Source: Alloascoidea africana | Taxonomy: Eukaryota; Ascomycota; Alloascoideomycetes; Alloascoideales; Alloascoideaceae | Assembly (NCBI GenBank): GCA_030581615.1 | Contig: JAKTTT010000075.1 | Coordinates: 1 to 64,000 of the forward strand | Length of the DNA: 64,000 bases | Direction of reading: 5' to 3' | Part shown: positions 1-10,001 of the stretch, one piece after another | How the letters are laid out: each line of letters begins with the position of its first letter | Position numbering within the stretch: the first letter of the stretch is position 1 | Translations under genes and position numbers: made by a program | Notes under the pieces: generated by a model | What the model was told of the DNA's origin: nothing | Databases searched by the model: none | Seen by the model: the letters and a program-made list of their open reading frames with translations, nothing else

Positions 1-170
1 GGGGCAGGGCGCCAGCGGGTGCGGCCGCCAGCGGGTCGGCGGGTGCCCGTTTTTTGGCTGTTGGACGCGGGCCCGCCGGTTTTTTTTCTGCGTGGCAACG
101 GAATGGGCGTACGGGTGCACTGCTCGGAGAAATACGAATTCCTAACTTACGCTGCTGCTGCTGCTGCTGT

Positions 171-3100
171 CTAGTTACCCGCCTCCAGCTGGGCCTCCTC
201 GCGCTGGGCCTGCTCAAACTCCTCCAGCTCTCTCATCTCCGTCTTCTCTGCGTTGAGCGCAACCAACTCGGCGATCCGCTTGATCGTGGGCACGTGCAGC
301 CACGTTGGCACGTAGGCCTCGATCTTGGAGAACTGTCGCACTTCCACGTTCTCGAACGGGTCGCCGGGGTCGGACGGACTCAGGTCTTCAAACAGTTTAT
401 CGTCTCCTCCTTGGCCTGCCGAATCCTTCACTTTTTGTGCAATCGCTTGCAAAATCTCTTGGCTGATCGGCGGTTCGTAATCCGCGACGTAGTACTGCGT
501 CAGCAGCTTCTGGATCTGTGTCGGTTTAAGCGCGTAACAAATGTCGTAGATGATCTCAATATCCTCCGTGCTTGCCTTTTTAATCTGTAGTAGCTTGGCA
601 ACCTGGAACAGGTGTACCAACAGTACCGATCCTTCAGGAATATTGTGTGATTTACACCATTCTTCCAGCCGCGTAACGTTGTAGTTGAGTTGAAGCCCCC
701 GTTTCCAAGACAAAAAGCTTCTTCTCATCAACAGATCGTTAAAACACATAACGTTAATGTACCTTAACAATTCCAAAATTGCACCGTGCATCACCTCGGG
801 TTCCAAACAATACGCTTTCATCGAAGTTTCCAAAGAATTGAAAAAACTGAGTAAATCGTCCATATTGTGTTGTGGAGTTGAAGAAAACATCTTGCTCAAA
901 AATGGCGACGCTTCATTCGTCATAAATCCCGGAAGTGATTGTGAAACAACAACCGCTGGAATTGCAATTTTATCCAACGCTTTTTTCATCTTCTTCAACC
1001 ATGTATGATAAATGTTATAACCCAAAGATTCAAAATCCTCTTTAACAACCCCGGCCAAATTCAAATATTCATTGTATTCATCCTCTCCCATAATATCAAT
1101 CAGATTCTCACTTTCAACAATCATATCGTGAGCATGGGTAACAAATGAAAGCATCTCATGCACGTTTGAAAGCCAAAACGTCCCCACTGATGAAATATCA
1201 TCTCCTTTGTAACCAATAATGTACTGCTGAATTGCTTGAAACACCTGACTTAAAAACTGTTCACTTTCTTTTACAAGTCCCAAACGCCACATGTCGGACA
1301 AAATGATAATGATGATCCTGGCAGGGAACAAAACCTCTTTAGCCAACAAATTAACTGCAATGTTGGGTGCAGGAATCTTCAAATTCTTCACCAATCCATC
1401 AACAACCTCTTTGAGCAAATGTTTACTGTCCTGTAATAACTCCACAAGTTCAAAATCAAAATCAATCTCGGAAGAAACGTCATCCTCAATATAACTGCCA
1501 TTGTACAACGTGGTACTTCCTGCAGATGTGTTTACTGAAGGTGCAAGTGAATTGTGGTGATTGACAGGGAAAGCCACGGAAACAGGTCTCGTATTGCCAC
1601 TGCCACCACCACCAATCCCACCAACGTTGTTTGTGGGTGATGTATTCCATGCTTTTTTGTTTGAAGGTGACATACTTCTTCTCTTTGGTGCAGGTTGATT
1701 CTTACGAACTTTGGGGGCTCCAATGTTATCAATAGAAATTTGAGCTCCTTTACTCATCTGTTCCAATCGAATAGTCTCCGAGGTCAAGGAACTAACCTCC
1801 TGTTTCAACTCCTCAATTCTCGTTCTTAGATTAAGCTCTTCAGTCTCATGCTCCTTAATAGTGGATTTGGCTCTATCCAATTCTTCATCTTTATCCTTGA
1901 CCTGTGTAGCCAACATCTCATTGGCCTTTTCAATCTTGGAAATACGGTCAAATGCCTCTTCTTTATCACCATCTGCTTTCGAAACTGTTGCTTCCAATTC
2001 TTTAATCTTGGCAAGATAATCCGAACTGTTCTGTTTAATCTCATCTTCAAATTCTTTCTCTCTTTCAAGCATTGCACCCTTGACATCTTTCGATCGTTCA
2101 AGAGCCTTTTCCAATTGTGCAACCTGTGCAATCAATTTTTTATTTTCACTTGTTCTTGCAGCCAAATTTTGGGTCAATTCCACAACCTTATTCTCCAACT
2201 GATAAGAAACTTCTTTAAGATGTTTTGCACTTCTTGCCTCAACTTTAAGAGCTTGTAATTCTTTGATGGCAAACCGACGACGGAAACAAGTTTGCGTGAA
2301 AACAATGCTTTTTCTATTTCGGTTGAAATTGTGTCTTGCATGATATCCTCTCCAAGCAGTTTGAATAAGAATTGCTGCATTGTTCTGTCGTTGTTGTAAA
2401 AATCGACTTCTAACAAGACTTCCACGGATATAACCTTGAATTGCAACAATTGTTGCATTTGCATCCACAAGAGTCTTTCTAAGTAAATGTCCTCTTACAA
2501 GGGCTTGAATCGAAGTGGCCGCTTCTCTTTCCATAGCAGCACGGAATTGTTTCCTAACAAGATTCCCACGATAACTTGATTGTAATCGAATAATACTATT
2601 TCGAATTTCGTGATATCTACTACGACGATAAATCATTCGCAAATTCTTTTGAATCAAAACCGCACAATGATGAAGTTTATCACTTCTTTTTTTTTCAAGG
2701 AAAGCCAGCATCCCCGCTTTAAAAAAAATCTTGGTATTACCGGTTTGATACTTTTCTTGATCCTCAATAGTACCTTTCAAAACTTTATCGCAAAAGGCTC
2801 GAATATCCGTCGTCCATTCCGAAGAATTTATAAGCATATAATATCTCGATGCAAATTCTTCATATGTCCATCTCGTGGGGAAACCAGCACAAGAGATTCG
2901 AATGGTTTCCAAAACACCACATGCACGAAGTTGGGATAAAACCATTAAAGGATCAAATTTCCAAGCCTCTTTCTCCTCATTTGGTTTAATACATCGGATA
3001 TAATGAACATTTGTGGAATTGATAGTTTTCATCAAATCTATCAAGGAAGCCTTGAAAATCGATCCCAAAGTCGGCTTCCTATTGACAAAACGTTTCCCAG

Positions 3101-5812
3101 CAGTGGCAGCTTGCAATTTTACATTTGCAGCATCAACAGCATCCAAAATCTCTTTCAATAATGGGTTTGAAGTTGCCCGGAGCGCATCCAGATGTCCATC
3201 AGATACTGTATCTCTATTTTTCTCTAAAAATCCATCGGAATCATAGGTAACGTCCAAAGCATAATGCGCAACGATAAACTTGGTGTTTCCAAACCTTGGC
3301 TTTTTAAATACTGAAGTATGAGGAGGTTTATTCAACGATTGATAAAGTTTGTTAATCCAAGAATCATCAGTACCACTTGGCAATCTAGATTCTTCATCCA
3401 ACAGTGACAAAATCCCCAATTTGGATTCAATCAAATTGATACATGGTTGGTTATCGGTAAATTCAATAAATTTCCATTCCAATTCTTCACGAACGTATTC
3501 TTCTTGTTCCAATTTGAAAACATGTTGATTAAACTCCTGTTGCAATTTTTCATTTGCGTAATTGATACAAAATTGTTCAAAAGAATTTTTCTGGAAATGT
3601 TCAAATCCATAAATATCCAAAACTCCAATGAAAGATTTTACATCCTCTTGTACTGAATCCGGACATAAATCCGAATTGATGTATTCAACAAGCCAATCGA
3701 AAAGACAAGAATAAATGTATTTCGCGACGGAATCTCGTGCAACGACAGCTTGGTTATGATTCAAACTGGTTACAATTTTCTCACTTCTCGTTGTGATCTG
3801 TTTCTTGATAATCCATTTTGAAAATTCGTTTGCATCAATCCCCAACAGTTCACATGCCTTGACCAAATTGGGTTCATCGGAAGACAAACGTGCATCGCTT
3901 CTGGTCGCGACAATTTCAACATTACCGATTCTTAAAAGAGCACTGAGAATTTCAAAAATGTTGATTTGGGTCTTTTCGGACATGCCAATCAAGGAAAGAG
4001 CATCTCTTGTAATTTCAAACTCTTCTTTATCGTTAACTTTTTGAATTTCGATACATCCTCCTTGATTCAGATAAAAATATTCGGTTGCTGGTAGCAGAGA
4101 CAATTTTTGTTTTAAAGAATCAGATGCACCTGCACACAATTGATAAAAAATGTGATAATTTCTCTCTGTTTGGGGTTGGAAAACCAATCTTGATCTTTCC
4201 AAAAGATAGGTTCTAATCTCTGCACCGATAATGTTTTGTTTTTTATCAAACAAGATTTCCAAATATTTACCAAAACGAGACGAATTATCATTTCGCGTGG
4301 TTTTCGCATTACCAAAGGCCTCCATGATTGGGTTTGTTGCGAGGATTTGTTCTTCAGTTTGACTTGTTGTATCGGTTATTTGACCCATCATTGCATTTTC
4401 TTGAGCTTCAGCGTCCTCCACAGTTGCAAAATATCGCATTATATATTTCGCACTAACGGTTTTACCAGCTCCTGATTCTCCAGAAACCACAATGGTTTGG
4501 TTTCTACCATCCCGAATCATACATCTAAAGGCATCCTCCGCGATTGCGAAAAGATGGGGTTCTAATTCACCTCTTGTTTTACCAGCATAGGCTTGGATGA
4601 TATCTGGAGAATAGAGGTTATCGACTCTTTGGAATGGGTTTGTTGCGATCAGTACAATACCAGAATATGTGTAAATGTTTAACCGCCCATATCTAACACG
4701 AATGGCGTGCAATACTAACAAGCAAAAAAAAGAAAGTTAGATTAGTGGTGGAATGCTAGAAAGAAAAAAATAGAACACAAAATAGGTTAGGGTTAAACGT
4801 ACCGGCAGGTTCGTTGAGATACGAAAGACTTGTCAAATCCTCTGCGGCCTCTAGAATAGGGGGGTTTCGCAATGCGAGGTTTGGATCTTCCTCTTTCAAG
4901 GAGTCTGTTTGTACCGTGAAAGTGGTCTAGGCACATGTAATGGCATGCGGTTAGTCAAAGACATAAAGCCGAAAAGTAGGAGGAGTAGTAACAAAGAAAA
5001 GTTTGCAACATGAAATGGTTCTGGAGTTGATGATCCCGGGAAATCCAAAAAGTATGTGTGTGTCTACTTGATAGTTTCATACCTCTTCATCTTTGTCGCT
5101 TTTAAGGTTGATTGAGTATTTGCCCTTTTGTTCAGTGATGCTTGTAATTTCGGCGGGTACCCAACCAAGTTTTGGATCAGGATGCCAACATCGACTAGAT
5201 CAAACACAAAAATGCTAATGCTCTTTTCAGCTTTAAAAAGGCTGAATTGCGATGGTGTGGTGATTGCCAAGGTCATAATGGTTGTGGAATAATTGGTGGA
5301 TATGGACACACCAACCAATACCATCGCAATTCAGCCCACAAGCAAGGGAGCACGTAGATAGGTCAAAGATTAGTATGTGTTTCAATTTTGTTGGCCCCAA
5401 AGGTTAAATAAAGATATAGAGATAAACAGAGGTTGTCCCCAGGAAGGTGTGTCTAGGCTCGGCTAGAGATGAGATATGGAGTGATCTGGCCAGAGTGTAT
5501 GGACATAGACATAGACATAGACATAGATATGGATATGGATATGGTGTCTTGTAAATCGTGAGCTGGCGCCCGGCATTTTTGCGGATGGCCAGATCTCTCG
5601 CGCAGGGGAGCCAAACAGAGCGTGGCAGACAGCCCAAGCGTGTGTGTATATATGAGGACAAAAAGAGGCCCCAGCCCGCACAGCTGGCGCGGCAGAGCCC
5701 GAGCTGGGAGGGACACAACGGTCAAAGGGCAAAGGGGCGGCTCGACAAGTCTCCGGGGACTGCTGGATACGTACGTTCCCACCTCGTAGGCCGAGGAAGC
5801 AGAAGAGGGCAT
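171..5812 (-). CDS. MYO2: Class V myosin heavy chain (Myo2), four exons
   Basis: Actin motor that carries secretory vesicles, vacuoles and other cargo to the bud. Exons (minus) are 5812-5775, 5194-5083, 4926-4803 and 4714-171; donors GTACGT, GTATGA, GTACGT and TAG acceptors keep the frame, giving about 1605 aa (S. cerevisiae Myo2 is about 1574). Exon 1 encodes MPSSASSAYEVGT, which joins to RCWHPDPKLGW and matches the Myo2 N-terminus as I recall it. P-loop GESGAGKT lies at residues 170-177, switch II DIYGFEHF follows, then a run of IQ motifs, a coiled coil, a low-complexity hinge and the C-terminal globular/DIL cargo domain. A short CTG (CAG on the coding strand) repeat begins just past the stop at 151-169. 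The start shares a 212-bp divergent intergenic region with the next gene. Identity is very secure; exon 1 rests on frame and family fit. Confidence 0.95.
5240..5336. repeat. 17-bp perfect inverted repeat in MYO2 intron 1
   Basis: The 17 bases at 5240-5256 (GGCTGAATTGCGATGGT) recur as an exact reverse complement at 5320-5336, with a 63-bp spacer. The pair lies inside the 579-nt first intron of MYO2, about 45 nt from its acceptor. It could form a hairpin in the transcript. Function unknown. Confidence 0.85.
5502..5544. repeat. Hexanucleotide tandem repeats in MYO2 intron 1
   Basis: Tandem ACATAG units run into tandem ATATGG units on the plus strand, inside the first MYO2 intron. This is an ordinary microsatellite. 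Confidence 0.8.
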
Positions 5813-6024
5813 TGGAATCAGAAATCGGGCTGCTGTTGGAGAAGAGAGAAGGCCAGCTCGACAAAGACGGAGCGTGCCACAGAGGGGTGTACGGGTGCAC
5901 GGCGGGCTAAGGCGGGCGCCCAGCTGGAGAGTCACTCTGTCACGTGCCCCGTCTCCAGCTTTCGCCGCCTCGTCTTGCGTTTTGCGTTTTGAGCGAGAGC
6001 GAGCATCCCATCCCATCCCATCCC
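5813..6024. promoter_or_regulatory. Divergent promoter between MYO2 and the serine-rich orphan
   Basis: A 212-bp intergenic region between two start codons facing apart. It is GC-rich on the MYO2 side and ends in CATCC repeats directly before the ATG at 6025. No clear TATA box was seen. The small size implies shared control elements. Confidence 0.5.
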
Positions 6025-6729
6025 ATGTGGAGATCCTTCTTCAGCAAGGCCGTGGGCCGCCAGTCCTCCGCGAACGCGAACGCGAACGCGAACGCCGCCG
6101 CCGCCCAGGAGCGCAGACGGAGCAGCGTCGACAGCGCGAGCAGCCTGGACAGCGCCGTGTCAGAGCTCAACTGTGCTACTTCAGCTTCAGCGGCGTCTTC
6201 CTCTGTCTCATCTCCTTACGCGGGAGCGCCCCTTGCTAAGGCACAGGCACATATTGAAGGGAATCGAGCTCATGAGCCAGCCCTCGCGATCCCCATTCCG
6301 TCCTCTGTATCAATGGTATCCCCGTTTCCCAAAGATCTGAACCCTAGGGGCTTTTCTGTTGACCTGTCGGATCTCAGACCCACCGCGAGCGTTTTACCCC
6401 CCGTTGACTCCATCCCCTTACCACCCTTGTCCAGGTCATTTACACATGATTTGCTAAGGAGGACCAGTATAACAATTACAGATTCGGATTCGGAATTGGA
6501 ATTGGGGAATCTACGTAATCATCGGGAACACACTACCACATCAAGTAAATCTCGATTACACAAACCTGTAACAACCAACTCAAGAAAAAGAAGGAGTAGT
6601 ACAGGGTTTATCTTTTCTGCAATGGATATGGATTCATACGCCTTGATGGCAGCAGACGAGACAACCACTACATCAAACCAATTGCGTAAGAAACACTTGC
6701 AAAATTCATTTACAAGGAATAACAAATGA
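6025..6729 (+). CDS. Serine-rich orphan protein beginning MWRSFFSK
   Basis: Unrecognised protein of 234 aa. The ATG at 6025 is preferred over an in-frame non-ATG extension because it opens the conserved-looking segment MWRSFFSKAVGRQ. An Asn-Ala tandem run near residues 17-26 comes from a GCGAAC microsatellite. The rest is Ser/Thr/Pro-rich with basic patches (RKRRSS near the C-terminal third) and no membrane segment or known domain that I can see. The many RRxS and SxS sites suggest a disordered, phosphorylated protein, but that is inference. It is divergent from MYO2 over a 212-bp shared promoter. The stop codon is the first of seven in-frame TGA codons. Confidence 0.65.
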   Translation: MWRSFFSKAVGRQSSANANANANAAAAQERRRSSVDSASSLDSAVSELNCATSASAASSSVSSPYAGAPLAKAQAHIEGNRAHEPALAIPIPSSVSMVSPFPKDLNPRGFSVDLSDLRPTASVLPPVDSIPLPPLSRSFTHDLLRRTSITITDSDSELELGNLRNHREHTTTSSKSRLHKPVTTNSRKRRSSTGFIFSAMDMDSYALMAADETTTTSNQLRKKHLQNSFTRNNK

Positions 6730-6747
6730 TGATGATGATGATGATGA
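6727..6747 (+). repeat. Seven consecutive in-frame TGA stop codons
   Basis: A (TGA)7 trinucleotide microsatellite starts exactly at the stop codon of the preceding gene, so the first seven codons of its 3' end all read as stop. Confidence 0.9.
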
Positions 6748-7176
6748 TTTTTTTTATGGTAATTACACAGATCATTGAGAGGGGAATCGCATGATTTACG
6801 AAATGGCATGATATCACACAAACACACAGACATGAAACAAAAAACAAATAACAAATAACAAACAAAACCGCTTGAACAGATATATTACATATTATTACTA
6901 TACTCTTTTATTTACTTACAAACAAACCCACATCTTATTAGTTGCAATGAAATGTTTGAATTTTTTGTTACATCAAAAGTAAAACAAGGTTTCAAATCTT
7001 CTGCATCATGAGAATCCTTTCTTTTTTTGCTTCATCTTCATGTATCCCTTAGGGTGTATGGGTGTACTGAAACATCCATGCATCCTTTTCTTTTTCCCTT
7101 TTCCCAACCAGCACAAGAAGAAATAAGAGACTTCTTAGTGTGTAAATGATATAAAAACTAATATAGACGAGCAATA
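6730..7176. other. Intergenic, no gene seen
   Basis: AT-rich 447-bp region between two plus-strand genes. It holds the (TGA)n tail, T-runs and a TATA-like ATATAAAA stretch at about 7150. No coding or RNA gene is recognised. Confidence 0.6.
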
Positions 7177-8318
7177 ATGCCAGCAACGTGAGTAAGAACA
7201 CAGATCTTTACATATATACATAACATAACATCTGTGTGTGAATTGTTCAATTTAATTGGGAAAGTTGTTAACACAAAACGCAAGATTTTTAGAATTTCTT
7301 TTCTTCAATTATCTCGATCTTCAATCATCCCCGTTAGATTGTTTGTAGGTAGAGGATACATATTGGATCAACATCATAAGGAAACAACGACCAAAACTCA
7401 AGACAGAACTACAATTCCAAATGAAATTGAAATTGGATTAGGAAAAGGTATGGTTGAATTCATGATATACTTTTTGTTTTCATTATGTTTGCTATTTGGA
7501 CTAACTAAAAAAATTCAATTCAACATTTTGTTTGTTTTGTTTTGTTTTTTAAGATATGTTTGAAGCACATGTTCGTACCTCAATTTCAAATGATCCATTT
7601 CAAATCTCCGTGATCCCAAAAGATAATCAAAATCCAAATTCATCTTTGCTACATAGATCAACTTTAACTGAACGAGATGTTGATTTGTTTTGGAAAGATG
7701 ATCAAGTACAAAAATCTATTAAAAAAATCCTTTTTCAAAATGGTATGTATGCCCATATTCTCGACTGCTGTTAGAATGATTCTAATTTTTTTACTTTTAG
7801 ATATTGGGCTTGGTTCAACTTCAAAATCTTCAAAAGCGGATAAAATCCCATTTTCTGAAACTATAAAAACAGAAACAGGATGGAAATTCAACATTGTTAT
7901 TGATAAGAATTGGCTTATTTCTTTACGATCCTGGATATCAATAACAAGACTAAACACCCAAACTTCAAAAATTCAAATTTCGGGATCGGATCTGAATGAA
8001 GCTGCATGGTACGAAATATGGTCCTCTATGCCACGATTCAAAGATGGATTAAGGCTGGTGACGAGAGATATCCAATGGGATATGGACATGGACATGGACA
8101 TGTCCCAGACAGATAACGATACCGATGCGAGAAGGATATTAAGAGAAAGTGATGATGAGAATACATTTACACAACAATTCCATGAAACTGCTACTGATCA
8201 AAGAGAATTGGAAGAAAAAAAAAATTTACGATACAGGACTCGGAATAAATACATTTTGGGAGAAGGATTTCAAATTGTAATTCTACAAAAGCCAAATCCA
8301 AAAAGACGAAAATTATAG
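7177..8318 (+). CDS. Four-exon orphan, probable mitochondrial protein
   Basis: Unrecognised 290-aa protein assembled from exons 7177-7187, 7293-7447, 7554-7742 and 7801-8318. Donors are GTGAGT, GTATGG and GTATGT; acceptors are TTTAG, TTAAG and TTTAG; CTAAC-type branch sites are visible in introns 1 and 2. Every junction keeps frame. Exon 1 is only 11 nt (ATGCCAGCAAC); it converts an otherwise ATG-less reading frame into MPATISFLQLSRSS, a basic, acid-free start like a mitochondrial targeting peptide. The middle has a Trp-rich block (GWKFNIV, WLISLRSWISI, AAWYEIWSSM); an (M-D)n run follows and the tail is basic (KPNPKRRKL). Function unknown; exons 2-4 are well supported, the start less so. Confidence 0.65.
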
Positions 8319-8680
8319 TTAAATATTCATTTATTTATTGATTTAATTGATTTTGATTGTATACATTTTAAGAACGAATTAGATTCAAAGATTAGAACAT
8401 TAGCGCCAAACTCTTTTTCTTATCCATCATTGCAGATTCATTTTCCTACTCAACCCTGGTGTATACCTTTATACATCGGAAGTAGGAGGAGGAGTACGAA
8501 GAATATATCATCAACATGAACAAAGAAATCTCGAGCAAAACAAAAACATTCAAGAGGAACAAAGTAAATTAATTTAATTTAAAATTAGTGTAAAAAAAAA
8601 AAAAAATTTAAAAGAAAAAAGAAAAAAAGAAAAAGCGCATGAGCTTTCTTTTGGGGGAGCGGATGGTTTTAAGAGACTTT
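8319..8680. other. Convergent intergenic region, no gene seen
   Basis: AT-rich 362 bp between two converging genes, with A-runs near 8592 and T-rich stretches fitting 3' ends. No RNA gene or repeat recognised. Confidence 0.6.
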
Positions 8681-9661
8681 TTAGACAGCAGCGGTTGCAT
8701 TTGCCTTGAGAGATGAATCACCAGCATCATCTGCGTGTTTCTCATTGTAATATTCCTCTTCATTGTGTTCATGTTCCTCTTCAGCATCCTCTTCCTCTTC
8801 TTCCTCATCCACATACACATCATCCACACTACGACGGATGGATAGAGTAGGCTTAACAGAAGCGGTTTCCAAAGTCCAGGTTGCCAATGCATTCTCTGCA
8901 TCAATGATGATTTGTTTAGAAGCCTCGTATCCATCGTAAGCAGGTCTGGTTTCACCGGGAGTAACGGGAGTATCATCCAAAAGTTCCAACAAGGCCTTGC
9001 CGTATCCAGCAATAAGGGCCAATTTCTCAGAGTGCTCACGAATAGAGTCAAATTGATAGTTAAAAGCGGCTTTTAGTTTTTCTCTGCTAATGTTCGAAAG
9101 CTGTGCTTCGGCAACTAGAGATTCGGCCTCTGCTCTAACAAGCTCCTGTTCCAAAACAACAATCTTGGGAGAATTGGGATCCTTGTACTTGAGATAGGCA
9201 ATCTGATCAGTAATCTTTTGTTTGCGATCTCTTGCAGGTTGAACGGAAGCCTCAATGTTTCGAATGGATTTGAGAGTGATTCGGTACTGATCGTACTTAT
9301 CGATAAATTGATCCTCCAATTCTCCAATCTCGTAGATCAAAACGCCGAGTTTATCGGTGACGTCAGAAACGTCATCATCGTTTTCCTCCCCCCAAAGAGA
9401 GAGTTGCTTTGCTACCTCGCGGCGCTCACGGGCAACAAGCTCAATGGAACGCATCACATTCTTTTCCATTTTGATCAATTGCGCAAGTTTTTTCGCAAGA
9501 TCGGGTCCGAGAGATCCTGCGGTGGATCTGCGGAAGGAATGCGAGATGGAACCCTTGCCGAAAAAACGGCCGGACTTTGTGGTAGAAGGAGGTGGTGGGG
9601 GAGAAGCGATCTGGGAGGCAGTGGGAGCCCTGCTTTCACGAAGAGAGTATGTTCTGTGCAT
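8681..9661 (-). CDS. PIL1: Eisosome core protein Pil1/Lsp1
   Basis: BAR-domain protein that tubulates the plasma membrane to form eisosomes (MCC furrows). It has 326 aa with one long uninterrupted frame from ATG 9661. The N-terminus MHRTYSLRESRAPTASQ and the following SGRFFGKGSISHSFRRSTAG are the amphipathic, basic membrane-binding start of this family. Residues 50-230 carry the BAR core (LSLWGEENDDDVSDVTDK, ELEDQFIDKYDQYR, IRNIEASVQPARDRKQKI). The C-terminus is an acidic disordered tail. PIL1 and LSP1 are near-identical paralogues and this lineage may have only one, so the symbol is by family. The 340 bp upstream separates it from VTS1, also on the minus strand. Confidence 0.95.
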   Translation of the reverse strand: MHRTYSLRESRAPTASQIASPPPPPSTTKSGRFFGKGSISHSFRRSTAGSLGPDLAKKLAQLIKMEKNVMRSIELVARERREVAKQLSLWGEENDDDVSDVTDKLGVLIYEIGELEDQFIDKYDQYRITLKSIRNIEASVQPARDRKQKITDQIAYLKYKDPNSPKIVVLEQELVRAEAESLVAEAQLSNISREKLKAAFNYQFDSIREHSEKLALIAGYGKALLELLDDTPVTPGETRPAYDGYEASKQIIIDAENALATWTLETASVKPTLSIRRSVDDVYVDEEEEEEDAEEEHEHNEEEYYNEKHADDAGDSSLKANATAAV

Positions 9662-10001
9662 TATTGGAAAGTCTCAAGAGGTTTAGAGCGGTGGGACGGA
9701 ATCAATTGACCTGTTAACAAGTGACACTGACGGCGATGGCAACAGCTTTGACGGCAGTTGAAGAGAAGGAAGAAGAAAGAGCTGGTGTGAAAGCAAGCGT
9801 GTTGGCGGCGAGCGTGACTTGCTGCTCTTGCCGAATCCGGCCGCCGCGCAGCAAACAAACAACCGGCGGCCGGGTGACCCCCAGTCCCCCAGAACGTGGG
9901 TGTCCGGGTGTCTTCCCTTTTCCCCCGGCTGGTTCGGAGCAGGAGGAGGGGTACCGAGTGGGTACCGAGTGCAGCGCCCGCACCCGCACCCGCTCGCTCG
10001 C
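9662..10001. promoter_or_regulatory. PIL1 upstream region
   Basis: 340 bp between the 3' end of VTS1 and the PIL1 start. It is GC-rich at 9830-10000 and AT-richer close to PIL1. It must contain the PIL1 promoter; no specific site is assigned. Confidence 0.45.

Noticed and set aside
5645-5655. TATA-like stretch first taken as the MYO2 promoter
   Set aside because: Once exon 1 was placed at 5812-5775, this sequence falls inside intron 1.
5453-6016. Minus-strand frame of 187 codons covering the MYO2 start
   Set aside because: Exon 1 of MYO2 uses a different register here and its splice junction fits the family N-terminus exactly; the longer frame is compositional.
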